Assembly: GCF_011602485.2 (NCBI RefSeq)
Contig: NZ_CP050022.2
Coordinates: 4,360,001 to 4,424,000, forward strand
DNA: 64,000 nucleotides
Direction: 5' to 3'
DNA from: Bradyrhizobium sp. 1(2017)
GTDB taxonomy: Bacteria > Pseudomonadota > Alphaproteobacteria > Rhizobiales > Xanthobacteraceae
This document shows positions 18,347 through 27,673 of this stretch, piece by piece; position 1 is the stretch's first letter; the number at the start of each line of letters is the position of its first letter. The notes under the pieces were generated by a model that worked only from the letters and a program-made list of their open reading frames with translations, was not told where the DNA came from and searched no databases. Position numbers and translations under genes: made by a program.

Positions 18347-19945
18347 TTAATTCCTCTGGACGAAGCAGGCAGACAGGCCTGCAGACTTCAGGCTGTTGCA
18401 GGCCTGCGTCGCCTCTTCGGCCGAGCCATAGGGTCCGGCGAAGGCGCGGTAGACGACGCCCTTGCCTTTGTCGGTGAGATCGACGCGCTTGATCACCGGC
18501 GAGCGCGAGCCGAGCACGCTGCCATACTTGCTCTGGAGCACCCGGTAGGATGCGGCGGCACTGTCCTCGCTCTGCTGCGAGGAGATCTGCACGATGTAGC
18601 CGCCACCGCCGCTGCTGGCGGGCGCGATCTGAGTGGGAGTGGTCGCAGCCATCCGCTGCGGCGGCTCGGCCGCCGGCATCGAGTGCGGCGCCAGCGACAT
18701 CGGCTGGGCGCTGGCATTGGCCGAGATCGGCGGGTTGCGTGGCGCGATCGGTGCGGGCGGCGTCACCACCGGCTTGGGCGCCGTTGCCGTTGCCGTTGCC
18801 GTTGCCGGCTTGGCGGCAGCCGATTGCGGCGTCGTGCCATCGGTCTGATCACCCTTCACGGCGACCGTCCTGATCGGGCGCGGCGAATTGTTCGGCAGGG
18901 TGCCGTTGGTCGCGGCGGCCGCTCCCGCGCCCGGCGGCGGGACCGCCGACGGCGAGACGCTCGCCACCGACGGCGGATTCGCATTCTGATTCAGCGGCGG
19001 GAAGACCACGCGAGGACCGCCCGCCCTGGCGTTGACGTCGACAGGCGCCTCCTCGCGCGGCACGATCTTCTCGGTGCCGTCGCCGGTCACCATGCGATCC
19101 GGCACCTTGGCCGAGGAGTCCGTCGGCGCCGGCACGATCTTGGTCGGCGTATTGTCAGCCTTGATGATCGGCGGCTCGCCGCTGCGGGGCGAACCCACAT
19201 AGGACTTGTAGGCAAAGGCCGCGCCGGTCCCGACCACCGCAAGGGCCAGGATGGCCGCAACCGTCATCATGCCGCCGCGCTGCTTCGTCGGCTCTTCGTG
19301 TTCGGCATCGGGATAGTCGTTCTGGTAGGCGTAGGGATCGTCCGGGTAGGCCGGATCCCGCTGGTAGTCCTGCTCGCCCGCCTCGAGCCGACCATAGAGC
19401 GCATCGTCGTAGCGCGACGGATCGGGCTGCGGATACGACTCTTGATAGGCCTGCTCCTGATGCGCCTGACCGTGCGGCTGGTAGGCCTGGGCCTGATAAG
19501 CCCGATCCTGATAAGCGTGATCCTGATAGGCCTGATCTTGCTGGATCCGGGACTGACGAAAATCCGGCTCCGGCGCGGGCGCCGGCGGCTGGGCCGAATA
19601 GCGATGCAATGGATGAACCGGGTTCACGGAGACGGGATAGTCAGGCTCCGGCGCGGGTGCCGGTTGCGGCTGCACATTGGCGCGCCGCATCCATGAGGGC
19701 GGTCCGGGCTGCGGCGGAGCCTGCTCGACATAATCCTGCCGATCGTCGTCCTGGCGATAATCGTGTTCCTGATAGCCCTGGCTGGGCGCTGCGGCTGGCC
19801 GCCCCTGCGCTGCAAAAAACGGATCAGTCTGTCCGATCAGGCGGGCGAGCTCGGCCAAGGGATCGTTGTCCGCTCTTCCATGCTGATCGCTGCCGCGACC
19901 GTGGTCATCGGAGGAAAACGGTCTGTCGTGATATCGTTCGGCCAT
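18347..19945 (-). CDS. SPOR-domain inner-membrane protein
   Basis: A 532-residue bitopic protein. The N-terminal cytosolic half is full of Tyr/Gln/Asp repeats (YQDHAYQDRAYQAQAYQ). One membrane helix follows (GGMMTVAAILALAVVGTGAAFAYKS, near residue 235), then a long Pro/Ala/Thr periplasmic linker and a C-terminal SPOR domain (last 80 residues, YIVQISSQQSEDSAAASY...VYRAFAGPYGSAEEATQACNSLKSAG). SPOR domains bind denuded septal glycan, so a division-related role is likely. I start at MAERYHDRP (ATG at 19945); the 25 residues before it are not typical. It sits between argS and nagZ, the common alphaproteobacterial order. Confidence 0.93.
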   Translation of the reverse strand: MAERYHDRPFSSDDHGRGSDQHGRADNDPLAELARLIGQTDPFFAAQGRPAAAPSQGYQEHDYRQDDDRQDYVEQAPPQPGPPSWMRRANVQPQPAPAPEPDYPVSVNPVHPLHRYSAQPPAPAPEPDFRQSRIQQDQAYQDHAYQDRAYQAQAYQPHGQAHQEQAYQESYPQPDPSRYDDALYGRLEAGEQDYQRDPAYPDDPYAYQNDYPDAEHEEPTKQRGGMMTVAAILALAVVGTGAAFAYKSYVGSPRSGEPPIIKADNTPTKIVPAPTDSSAKVPDRMVTGDGTEKIVPREEAPVDVNARAGGPRVVFPPLNQNANPPSVASVSPSAVPPPGAGAAAATNGTLPNNSPRPIRTVAVKGDQTDGTTPQSAAAKPATATATATAPKPVVTPPAPIAPRNPPISANASAQPMSLAPHSMPAAEPPQRMAATTPTQIAPASSGGGGYIVQISSQQSEDSAAASYRVLQSKYGSVLGSRSPVIKRVDLTDKGKGVVYRAFAGPYGSAEEATQACNSLKSAGLSACFVQRN

Positions 19946-20085
19946 CGTGATGATGCGTCCCTTCGGGAAAGCCGCGCGCCCCTCGACCAAGGCACGGCCT
20001 TCGACCCACAAGGCTTTCAACCAAGTCTAAGCGATCCGGCTTCTGCCGGTTACCCCCGAATTCCTCTTAAGTAGTTCGCCCCAAA

Positions 20086-21876
20086 CTACCGCATCTCGTC
20101 CGGGGCATGGACGCCGAGGATGGCGAGGCCCGATGCCAGGACCGAGACGACGCCCTGGACCATCGCCAGCCGCGCCTTTGTAAGATCTGCATCATTATTG
20201 ATAATGAAGCGTAAATAGGGCAAATCGCGCCCCTTCGTCCAAAGTGCATGAAATTCGCTGGCTAAATCATAGAGATAAAAGGCAATTCGGTGCGGCTCGT
20301 GCGCCGTGGCGGCGGCTTCCAGCATGCGCGGATAAATTGCGAGGCGCTTGAGAAGATCGAGTTCGACCGGATCCGACAACCGCTCCACGGCCGACTCGCG
20401 CAACCAGGCGATCCGCTCGCCCGCATCCTCAGGCAGTTCCGGGAACACCTCGGCCCGTGCATTGCGGAAGATCGAGTGACCGCGGGCATGGCCGTACTGG
20501 ACGTAGAACACCGGGTTGTCGCGCGACTGCTCCATGACCTTGGCGAGGTCGAAATCGAGCACCGCGTCGTTCTTGCGGTACAGCATCATGAAGCGAACGG
20601 CGTCCTGGCCGACCTCATCCACCACCTCACGCAAGGTGACGAAGTCCCCGCTCCGCTTGGACATTTTCACCGGCTCGCCATTCCGCAGCAGCTTGACGAG
20701 TTGCACGATCTTGACGTCGAGCGCGCCCTTGCCTGACGTCGTCGCCTTCACCGCCGCCTGCATGCGCTTGATGTAGCCGCCATGATCGGCGCCCCAGACG
20801 TCGATCATCTCCGCAAAGCCACGGTCGAACTTGTTCTTGTGGTAGGCAATGTCGGAGGCGAAGTAGGTGTAGGAATTGTCCGACTTGATCAGCGGACGAT
20901 CGACATCGTCGCCATAGGCGGTCGCCTTGAACAGCAACTGCTCGCGATCTTCCCAATCCTCGACCGGCGCGCCCTTCGGCGGTGGCAGACGCCCTTCGTA
21001 GATGTCGCCCTTGGCGCGCAGGAAGTCGATGGTCTCGGCAACTTTGTTGTTGCCGGTCTCGATCAGTGAGCGCTCGGAGAAGAACACGTCGTGGCGGATG
21101 TTGAGCGCGGCGAGATCGTCCTTGATCTCGTCCATCATCATCGCGATCGCCTTGGCGCGCACCGTCGGCAGCCATTCAGTCTCGCTCATCGCGAGGAGCT
21201 TGTCGCCGTGCTCTTTCGCCAGCGCAGCACCGACCGGCTTGAGGTAGTCGCCGGGATAGAGCCCTTCCGGGATCGCGCCGATGTCCTGTCCCAGCGCCTC
21301 GCGGTATCTGAGGAACGCGGAGCGGGCGAGCACGTCGACCTGGGCGCCGGCGTCATTGATGTAATATTCGCGCGTGACGTCGTGGCCGCCGAACTGAAGC
21401 AGGCTGGCCAGCGCGTCGCCGAACACGGCGCCGCGGCAATGGCCGACATGCATCGGCCCCGTGGGATTGGCCGAGACGTATTCGACATTGACCTTGGAGC
21501 CGCCGCGGACGCGGCCGTAATCGGCCCCCTCGCGCAGCACCGTGCGCAGCGCCTCGGCCCAGGCGGCCGGCTTCAGCGTCAAATTGATGAAGCCGGGGCC
21601 GGCGACGTCGACCTTGGCGATCAGCGCATCGGCGCGCATCCGCTCGGCGATCTGCTCGGCAAGATCCCGGGGCTTTGCCTTGGCTTCTTTCGCAAGCACC
21701 ATCGCGGCGTTGGTCGCCATGTCGCCATGGGAAGCGTCACGCGGCGGCTCGACCACCACGCGCGAGAAATCGATGCCCTCAGGCCAGTTGGCTTCCACGG
21801 CCAGCGTACGGCAGGCGGCGTGCACACGCGCGAGCACGTCGGCGAACAAATGCAGGGATGAGGATGTGTCGGGCAT
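20086..21876 (-). CDS. argS: Arginyl-tRNA synthetase
   Basis: A 596-residue class I synthetase. The N-terminal ArgRS-specific Add1 domain (about residues 1-110) recognises the tRNA D-loop. The HIGH-type motif is [19 protein letters not shown], the KMSK loop is [15 protein letters not shown], and the C-terminal part is the DALR anticodon-binding domain, ending HAPDEMR. It charges tRNA-Arg. It lies 9 bp downstream of dgt on the same strand, so the two are almost certainly co-transcribed, and upstream of the SPOR gene. Confidence 0.98.
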   Translation of the reverse strand: MPDTSSSLHLFADVLARVHAACRTLAVEANWPEGIDFSRVVVEPPRDASHGDMATNAAMVLAKEAKAKPRDLAEQIAERMRADALIAKVDVAGPGFINLTLKPAAWAEALRTVLREGADYGRVRGGSKVNVEYVSANPTGPMHVGHCRGAVFGDALASLLQFGGHDVTREYYINDAGAQVDVLARSAFLRYREALGQDIGAIPEGLYPGDYLKPVGAALAKEHGDKLLAMSETEWLPTVRAKAIAMMMDEIKDDLAALNIRHDVFFSERSLIETGNNKVAETIDFLRAKGDIYEGRLPPPKGAPVEDWEDREQLLFKATAYGDDVDRPLIKSDNSYTYFASDIAYHKNKFDRGFAEMIDVWGADHGGYIKRMQAAVKATTSGKGALDVKIVQLVKLLRNGEPVKMSKRSGDFVTLREVVDEVGQDAVRFMMLYRKNDAVLDFDLAKVMEQSRDNPVFYVQYGHARGHSIFRNARAEVFPELPEDAGERIAWLRESAVERLSDPVELDLLKRLAIYPRMLEAAATAHEPHRIAFYLYDLASEFHALWTKGRDLPYLRFIINNDADLTKARLAMVQGVVSVLASGLAILGVHAPDEMR

Positions 21877-21885
21877 GGCCGCCGC

Positions 21886-23094
21886 CTAACGCAAATCCGG
21901 GGTCGAGTCAAAGAGCCGCTGGTGCTCGGTCAGGGCGAAACGGTCGGTCATTCCGGCAATGAAATTGCCGATCCGGCGGGCCCGGTCGCCCTCATTGTCC
22001 GCCTCGGCACCCAGCAGCCATTCCGGCGGCAGTTCGGCCGGCACTTTCAAATATTTCGCGAACAGATCGAACAGGATCTGCTCCGCCTCCCCCATCACCC
22101 GCATCACCCGCTTGTGGCGGTACATGTGCTGGTACAGGAAGCGCTTGATGGCGGCCTCCTCCTCGGCGACCTCGGCGGGGAACGCGATCAGCGCCTTGCT
22201 TTGCTGCCGGACGTCCTGGGCCGATTGCGGCTTGAGCGCCGCAAGGTTCTTCTGCGCCTCGGTGAACACGGTGCCGATCAAGTGCGAGATCAGCTCGCGC
22301 ACCAGCTCAGCCCCGCGCCTGAGGTCTTCGAGATCGGGGTAATGCGCTGAGGTCTCGGCGATGATCTCCGCGGTGAGCGGCATGACCTTGAGATCGTCGA
22401 GGTGGAACAGGCCGGCGCGCAGGCCGTCGTCGATGTCGTGGGCGTCATAAGCGATGTCGTCGGCGATCGCGGCGACCTGCGCCTCGAGCGAGGCGAAGCT
22501 CCACAATTCGAGATCGTAGGTCTTGATGTAGTCGGAGATCCCGACGGGAATGCCGTGCTCACGATAGCGCGCGGTCGGCGCGCCACTGCGATCGGTCAGC
22601 GGGCCGTTATGCTTGACGATGCCCTCCAGCGATTCCCAGGTCAGGTTCAGACCGTCGAACTCGGGATAGCGGTGCTCCAGCGCGGCGACGACCCGAAGGG
22701 TCTGGGCGTTGTGGTCGAAGCCGCCAAACTCCTTGAGGCAGGCGTCAAGCGCCCGCTCGCCGGCATGGCCGAACGGCGGATGGCCGAGATCATGGGCGAG
22801 TGCCAGCGTTTCGGTAAGGTCCTCGTCCAGGCCGAGCTGCCGCGCCAGCGCGCGGGCGATCTGCGCCACCTCCAGCGAATGGGTCAGCCGCGTCCGATAA
22901 TGGTCGCCCTCATGGAACACGAACACCTGAGTCTTGTACTTCAGGCGGCGGAACGCGGTGGAATGGATCACCCGGTCGCAATCCCGCCGGAACGGGCTGC
23001 GGGTCCGGCTCGGGGGCTCGACGACCAGCCGGCCGCGGCTGCGATCGGGGTCGCAGGCATAGGGCGCACGGGGGGCAGCCATTCCGACGGACAC
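21886..23094 (-). CDS. dgt: dGTPase-like HD-domain triphosphohydrolase
   Basis: A 402-residue protein of the deoxyguanosinetriphosphate triphosphohydrolase-like family. The opening [21 protein letters not shown] is the family hallmark. HD metal-binding motifs are [14 protein letters not shown] and [16 protein letters not shown], and the third is [17 protein letters not shown]. It hydrolyses dNTPs to nucleoside and triphosphate, limiting pools. It is the first gene of the dgt-argS-SPOR-nagZ-scpAB run. The gene is divergent from the Fe-S assembly gene, and the shared 150-bp gap has tandem repeats (separate entry). Confidence 0.96.
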   Translation of the reverse strand: MSVGMAAPRAPYACDPDRSRGRLVVEPPSRTRSPFRRDCDRVIHSTAFRRLKYKTQVFVFHEGDHYRTRLTHSLEVAQIARALARQLGLDEDLTETLALAHDLGHPPFGHAGERALDACLKEFGGFDHNAQTLRVVAALEHRYPEFDGLNLTWESLEGIVKHNGPLTDRSGAPTARYREHGIPVGISDYIKTYDLELWSFASLEAQVAAIADDIAYDAHDIDDGLRAGLFHLDDLKVMPLTAEIIAETSAHYPDLEDLRRGAELVRELISHLIGTVFTEAQKNLAALKPQSAQDVRQQSKALIAFPAEVAEEEAAIKRFLYQHMYRHKRVMRVMGEAEQILFDLFAKYLKVPAELPPEWLLGAEADNEGDRARRIGNFIAGMTDRFALTEHQRLFDSTPDLR

Positions 23095-23158
23095 GGCGAA
23101 TTTAGTCCCTATCCATTTGATTCTGCGTATGGTGGCACTTAACTATGTCGGGCACGGG

Positions 23159-23217
23159 ATACCAAATGAATTGGCCAAGTGAACCTGCCAAGTGAACCTG
23201 CCAAGTGAATTTGGTAT
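23159..23217. promoter_or_regulatory. Tandem 13-bp repeats framed by inverted repeat, between dgt and erpA
   Basis: Within the divergent dgt/erpA promoter gap lie three head-to-tail 13-mers: GCCAAGTGAACCT, GCCAAGTGAACCT, GCCAAGTGAATTT. The array is framed by the 9-bp inverted repeat ATACCAAAT ... ATTTGGTAT. The position, 27 bp before the erpA start, suits a transcription-factor site, perhaps an iron or Fe-S sensor. That role is inference; no known consensus is matched. Confidence 0.6.
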
Positions 23218-23243
23218 GACCGCGGGACGATCGGAGACGAGCC

Positions 23244-23573
23244 ATGACGACTGACGTGACCATCAGCGACCGCGCCGCACGCCGGATTGGGGAGATCCTC
23301 AAGGGCGAAGGCACAGGCGCGATGCTGCGCATCTCCGTCGAAGGCGGCGGCTGCTCAGGCTTCCAGTACAAGTTCGACATCGACCGCGCCCGGACCGACG
23401 ACGATCTCGTGATCGAGCAGGACAATGCGGTCGTGCTGGTCGATTCCGCCTCGCAGCCGTTCCTTGCGGGATCGCAGGTCGATTTCGTCGACGACCTGAT
23501 CGGCGCTTCGTTCCGCGTCAACAACCCCAACGCCACCGCCTCGTGCGGCTGCGGGACCAGTTTCTCGGTCTAA
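23244..23573 (+). CDS. erpA: ErpA/IscA-type iron-sulfur cluster insertion protein
   Basis: A 109-residue A-type carrier with the three conserved cysteines: [11 protein letters not shown] (first Cys) and [10 protein letters not shown] (last two), the pattern of HesB/IscA/SufA/ErpA. These proteins pass [2Fe-2S] or [4Fe-4S] clusters to target enzymes. The length and the N-terminus [18 protein letters not shown] resemble ErpA more than SufA, but sub-type assignment by eye is uncertain. A GGAG site precedes the ATG. Its TAA stop overlaps by 3 bp with the TAG stop of the convergent histidine kinase gene. A plausible client in this window is the Fe-S dehydratase IlvD. Confidence 0.9.
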   Translation: MTTDVTISDRAARRIGEILKGEGTGAMLRISVEGGGCSGFQYKFDIDRARTDDDLVIEQDNAVVLVDSASQPFLAGSQVDFVDDLIGASFRVNNPNATASCGCGTSFSV

Positions 23574-25900
23574 GCGCCGGTCGCCTGCTTTTCCTCGTCC
23601 GTCCACTCCACCTCGAGCGGCATCAGCACCGGCTGAAGCGGTGCGTCGTCCGACATGACGTAGCCGTCCAGCGCGCGCAGGAGTGCCGCGATCAGCGCGG
23701 GCTTGCGCAGCGGCTTGGCGAGGAAGTCCGACATGCCGGCTTCGCGACTGATCCTGATGTCCTCGGGGAAGGCGTTCGCGGTGAGCGCGACGATCGGCAA
23801 GCTTTCGTAGCTCGCGCCCTGCGCGCGGATCGCGCGGGTGGCGGCCAGTCCGTCCATGTCGGGCATGCGCACGTCCATCAGCACGACATCGTAATCGCCG
23901 TCCGAGGCTGCAGCGACCGCTTGCAGGCCGTCGGTGACGACGCGAAGCTCAATGTCGAAGGCACCCAGCATCTTGCTCACGACCATGCGGTTGACGGCGT
24001 CGTCCTCCGCGACCAGCACTCTCAAGGGCCGATCGAGGCCGGCGATACGGGTCTTCAGCTCCTCGGCTTCATCGTGGCCAGCATCGTGATCGGACGCCGC
24101 GGACGAGCTCCAGGGCAGCACCAGCGTGAAGCGGAAGGTTGACCCCTCGCCCGGCGTCGAGGTGACGCCGATGGTCCCGCCCATCTGCTCGATGATGCGC
24201 CTGCTGATCGCAAGGCCAAGGCCGGTGCCGCCGAAGCGGCGGCTGATCGAGGCGTCCGCCTGGGCGAAATCGCTGAAGAGCTGGCCGAGCTTTTCGGGGG
24301 CGATGCCGATACCGCTGTCGGTCACCGTCCATTCGACGGTCGCCAGCAGATCGCGGCGCGCCTGGCAGGTCACCGAGACCGTCACCTCGCCTTCGTCGGT
24401 GAACTTCACCGCATTGGACACGAGATTGAGCAGCACCTGGCGGATGCGCACGACGTCGCCGCGCAGCATCGGCGGCAGGTTCGGGTCGAGCTCGACCCTG
24501 ACCGCCAGTCCCTTGCTCTTGGTGCTCGCCCGCCCCACGGCCGCGACGGCTTCGACCAGCGTCTGCGGCGCAAAGTCGATCGCCTCGAATTGGAAGCGGC
24601 CCGCCTCGAGCTTGGACAGATCGAGGATGTCGTTGAGGATGCGCTGGAGATTGTCGCCGGACTCGCGGATCGTGGTGACCGCCTCGCGCTGCTCCGGATC
24701 GAGCTTGGTCTCCAGCAGTATGCTGGCGAGCCCGAGCACGCCGTTCATCGGCGTGCGGATCTCATGGCTCATCACTGCGAGGAAGTCGGACTTGGCGCGG
24801 CTCTCGGCCTCGGCCTTTTCCGCGCGCCAGCGTTCGGTCACGTCGCGGCCGAAGCCGCGATAGCCGAGGAATTGACCGTCGCGATCATAGGCCGGCTTCG
24901 CCGTCAGCGACCACAACCGCGCCTCGCCGCCGGCGACGACCTTGATGTTCATCTCGTGCAACGGCTCGGCCTGCTCCATCAGGCCGACGATATTGTAAGC
25001 GGCCGTCTTGTCCTCGGGGCAGAGCATGTCGAGCACGTCGGCGAATTGCGATCCCTTCAGGAGCGGGAGCGGCAGCTGCGCCACAGCGGCGAAGCGTTCG
25101 GGCACGTCGACCAGATGCCCGTCGGCATCGGTCTGCCACAGCCAGTCGCTGGCGTTCTCCTGAAAGTCCTTCAGCAGCAGCGAGATGATCTCGGTCTGCC
25201 GCTCTAGCTCGAGCTGGGCCTTGAGATTGCCCAGGAAGAGATTGCCCTGGGAGACGATGTTGCGCGCCATGAAGAACGCGAACAGCAGCAGGAACACGGA
25301 GGTCACGAGATACGGTCCGGCGCCGCACAGGAGCAGCGCGCCGGCGCAGGCGATCGTCATCGTGGCGAGATAGACGAGGCCGGCCCGGGGAAAGGCCGAT
25401 AGCGTGAACGCGCCGCCGGACATCATGCCGACCATCAGGCAGGCCAGGATGAGCTGGCTGGTCGGTTCGATGCGGCTAAACAGCGCCAGCGGCAGCGTGC
25501 CCCAGATCGCGGCGAAGAAGAACGCCTGTCGCAGCATCTGCCGCGCGGCGCGGCCTGAAGCCTCCTGCGGCGGATTCCGATGCGACCGCTGCCACGAGCG
25601 CACTGCGAGCGAGGCGGCGACGGCGAGCGTCATGCCCCAGATCGCGAGGAAGTCGTTCCAGCCCCTGCCCCAGAACAGGATCAGCACGACGGCGACGTTG
25701 AGCATGGTCACGGCCATCGTGACCGGGATCAGCTGCCTCACCGCGTCGATCTGCTTGGCGCGGATGCGCCGCAACTCGCGCTCGCTGAGATCGGCGGTCA
25801 GCCCGTCCTCGATCTCGAAGCCGCCGAGCCAGTACAGGAACGCGCCGACCAGACCGTCGCGCGGCTCAGTTCGCGTCATGGATTTGTCCGGCCATCCCAT
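23570..25900 (-). CDS. Hybrid sensor histidine kinase with PAS and receiver domains
   Basis: About 776 residues. The N-terminal sensor has about six membrane helices (residues 55-215), with short loops and no large periplasmic domain. Then come a PAS domain ([18 protein letters not shown] to [13 protein letters not shown]), HisKA with the H-box [15 protein letters not shown], HATPase with the N-box [13 protein letters not shown]1 [10 protein letters not shown] and G2 [12 protein letters not shown], and a C-terminal receiver with phosphoacceptor in [13 protein letters not shown] and the LAKPLRKP Lys. The kinase and receiver in one chain imply a phosphorelay through a separate Hpt protein. I prefer the ATG at 25900 (AAGG 8 bp upstream); starts at 25921 or 25879 are possible. 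The signal sensed is unknown. Confidence 0.93.
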   Translation of the reverse strand: MGWPDKSMTRTEPRDGLVGAFLYWLGGFEIEDGLTADLSERELRRIRAKQIDAVRQLIPVTMAVTMLNVAVVLILFWGRGWNDFLAIWGMTLAVAASLAVRSWQRSHRNPPQEASGRAARQMLRQAFFFAAIWGTLPLALFSRIEPTSQLILACLMVGMMSGGAFTLSAFPRAGLVYLATMTIACAGALLLCGAGPYLVTSVFLLLFAFFMARNIVSQGNLFLGNLKAQLELERQTEIISLLLKDFQENASDWLWQTDADGHLVDVPERFAAVAQLPLPLLKGSQFADVLDMLCPEDKTAAYNIVGLMEQAEPLHEMNIKVVAGGEARLWSLTAKPAYDRDGQFLGYRGFGRDVTERWRAEKAEAESRAKSDFLAVMSHEIRTPMNGVLGLASILLETKLDPEQREAVTTIRESGDNLQRILNDILDLSKLEAGRFQFEAIDFAPQTLVEAVAAVGRASTKSKGLAVRVELDPNLPPMLRGDVVRIRQVLLNLVSNAVKFTDEGEVTVSVTCQARRDLLATVEWTVTDSGIGIAPEKLGQLFSDFAQADASISRRFGGTGLGLAISRRIIEQMGGTIGVTSTPGEGSTFRFTLVLPWSSSAASDHDAGHDEAEELKTRIAGLDRPLRVLVAEDDAVNRMVVSKMLGAFDIELRVVTDGLQAVAAASDGDYDVVLMDVRMPDMDGLAATRAIRAQGASYESLPIVALTANAFPEDIRISREAGMSDFLAKPLRKPALIAALLRALDGYVMSDDAPLQPVLMPLEVEWTDEEKQATGA

Positions 25901-26035
25901 CCGTGGAACCTTTTCGCCCATCCATGGCCCGGCGCGCGCTTAAGGCGGGTTAATTTTGTGGGAGATTTTGCGGCGTCCTTGACGGGCGCGTTGGCAGTTT
26001 GTTCTAACCAAGACCCCTGCCCGGAGCCCGCCGAC

Positions 26036-26833
26036 ATGCCCATCAGAGTAGCCACCTGGAACGTGAACTCGGTTCGGCAGCGGATCGACCTGCTCCTGAC
26101 CTGGCTCAGGGAATGCCAGCCGGACATCGTCTGCCTGCAGGAGATCAAATGCGTCGACGAGGCCTTTCCGCGGCTGGAGATCGAGGCACTCGGCTACAAT
26201 GTGGTGACGCACGGGCAGAAGACCTTCAACGGCGTCGCCCTGCTCTCTAAGCTCCGGTTCGACGAGACCAAGTCGGGCCTCGCCGGCGACGACGAGGACG
26301 CCCATGCCCGCTTCCTCGAAGGCGTGGTGACCCTCAAGCGAGGCGTCTTGCGGATCGCCTGCCTCTATCTGCCCAACGGCAATCCGGTCGGGACGGAGAA
26401 ATATCCCTACAAGCTCAAATGGATGTCGCGCCTTCTTGAGTACTCGAAGGAACGCCTTAAGACCGAGGAGCCGCTGATCCTCGCCGGCGACTTCAACGTC
26501 ATCCCGCATGCCCGCGACGTCCACAACCCCGCCGCCTGGACCGAGGACGCCCTGTTCAAGACCGAGACGCGCGAGAGCTTTCAGTCCCTGCTCGGGCTCG
26601 GCCTAACGGACGCCTTGCGCGCCGTCACCGACGAGCCAGGGCTCTACACCTTCTGGGATTACCAGGCCGGCGCCTGGCAGAAAAACCACGGCCTGCGGAT
26701 CGACCATTTGTTGCTGTCGCCGCAGGCCAGCGACAAGCTCGCCAATGTCGGCATCGACAGCTATGTGCGGGCTTGGGAGAAGCCGTCGGACCACGTGCCG
26801 GTGTGGGCGGATCTGGATCTCGAGGCGGCTTGA
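26036..26833 (+). CDS. xth: Exodeoxyribonuclease III / AP endonuclease
   Basis: A 265-residue Mg-dependent nuclease of the exonuclease III family. Motifs in order: RVATWNVNSVRQR, CLQEIKCVDEAFP (metal-binding Glu), YLPNGNP (Tyr), LAGDFNVIP (Asp and Asn), RIDHLLLSP, and the catalytic PSDHVPVWADL. It cuts DNA 5' of abasic sites and removes 3'-blocking groups in base-excision repair. It is divergent from the histidine kinase gene and convergent with the exoR-like gene, whose stop lies 15 bp away. The start at 26036 gives the standard MPIRVATWNVNS N-terminus. Confidence 0.96.
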   Translation: MPIRVATWNVNSVRQRIDLLLTWLRECQPDIVCLQEIKCVDEAFPRLEIEALGYNVVTHGQKTFNGVALLSKLRFDETKSGLAGDDEDAHARFLEGVVTLKRGVLRIACLYLPNGNPVGTEKYPYKLKWMSRLLEYSKERLKTEEPLILAGDFNVIPHARDVHNPAAWTEDALFKTETRESFQSLLGLGLTDALRAVTDEPGLYTFWDYQAGAWQKNHGLRIDHLLLSPQASDKLANVGIDSYVRAWEKPSDHVPVWADLDLEAA

Positions 26834-26842
26834 GGCCGCCTC
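26822..26842. terminator. Hairpin overlapping the xth stop
   Basis: Perfect 8-bp inverted repeat GAGGCGGC / GCCGCCTC with a 5-nt loop spans the xth stop codon and the gap to the convergent exoR-like gene. There is no strong T-run on either side, so it may be a mRNA 3'-end stabiliser or weak bidirectional terminator. Confidence 0.55.
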
Positions 26843-26848
26843 TGCTGA

Positions 26849-27673
26849 TCACTCCCGACGGCCCTGCACCCACTGCTCCAGCATTTGCAGGGCCATGGCG
26901 CGGTCGTCGTCGGAGGCCTTGGCGAAGGCCCGGTTGTAGCTTTCCTTGATCCAGCTTTCTTCGGCTCCGGCGCTGTCACGCGCCAGGGTCAGCCACATCA
27001 GGCCGCGCGCGGCCTGTCGCGGCAGCCGATCGCCGTTGAACAGCATCTGGCCGAGCAGCGCCTGGGCCTGATGCTGGCCCTTCTGGGCCGCGAGGCCGAG
27101 CCAGCGCGCGCCGTAGCGGAAATCCTCGCGCGAGGCATCCGGCGTCTTCAGGTACAGGCGGGCCAGATCGTACTGCGCGTCCGCGTTGCCGAAATAGGAC
27201 GCCGCATAGGAGAACATCTCCCGCGCCCGGTCCGGATCCGACTTGACCTTGGAGTTCGGGATGCCGCTGAGATAGTAGCGGCCGAGCGCGACGAAGGCGT
27301 TGGCCACGATCTGCGCCTGCGGCGCCGACGGGCTATCCTCGGCATGCGCGTTGGCGATGCGGCTGAAATATTCGAAGGCGCGCAGATCGTCCTGGGCGAC
27401 GCCGTCGCCATTGGCGTACATGCGGCCGAGCTTCCACTGCGCGATGGGGTGACCGCCCTCGGCGGCATATTGCAGCGCACTGAGCGAGGTTTCCTGGGTG
27501 GCGACCGCCGGCGGAACTTTGGTGCGGACCGCAGCCGCAGCGCCCGGCAGGTTGGTCACGACGGGGATGGTCGCGTCCTTGTTGACCGGCGCGCCGTCAA
27601 ACGCGAGCGCCGGCGCGGCCAGCGCAGCAGCCCCCAACACAAACGCAACTATGGCACGCCTAGATGTCCGCAT
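26849..27673 (-). CDS. exoR: ExoR-like periplasmic Sel1-repeat regulator
   Basis: A 274-residue secreted protein: signal peptide (MRTSRRAIVAFVLGAAALAAPALA), then Sel1-type helical repeats (AAEGGHPIAQWKLGRMYANGDGVAQDDLRAFEYFSRIAN, DPDRAREMFSYAASYFGNADAQYDLARLYL, AARGLMWLTLARDSA). The layout, length (about 270 aa) and the ANGDGVAQDDLRAFEYFS block match ExoR, the periplasmic inhibitor of the ExoS/ChvI two-component system that controls exopolysaccharide and motility in rhizobia. The cognate exoS/chvI genes are not in this window. Its ATG lies inside the last codons of ilvD (14 bp overlap), so translation may be coupled. Confidence 0.82.
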   Translation of the reverse strand: MRTSRRAIVAFVLGAAALAAPALAFDGAPVNKDATIPVVTNLPGAAAAVRTKVPPAVATQETSLSALQYAAEGGHPIAQWKLGRMYANGDGVAQDDLRAFEYFSRIANAHAEDSPSAPQAQIVANAFVALGRYYLSGIPNSKVKSDPDRAREMFSYAASYFGNADAQYDLARLYLKTPDASREDFRYGARWLGLAAQKGQHQAQALLGQMLFNGDRLPRQAARGLMWLTLARDSAGAEESWIKESYNRAFAKASDDDRAMALQMLEQWVQGRRE

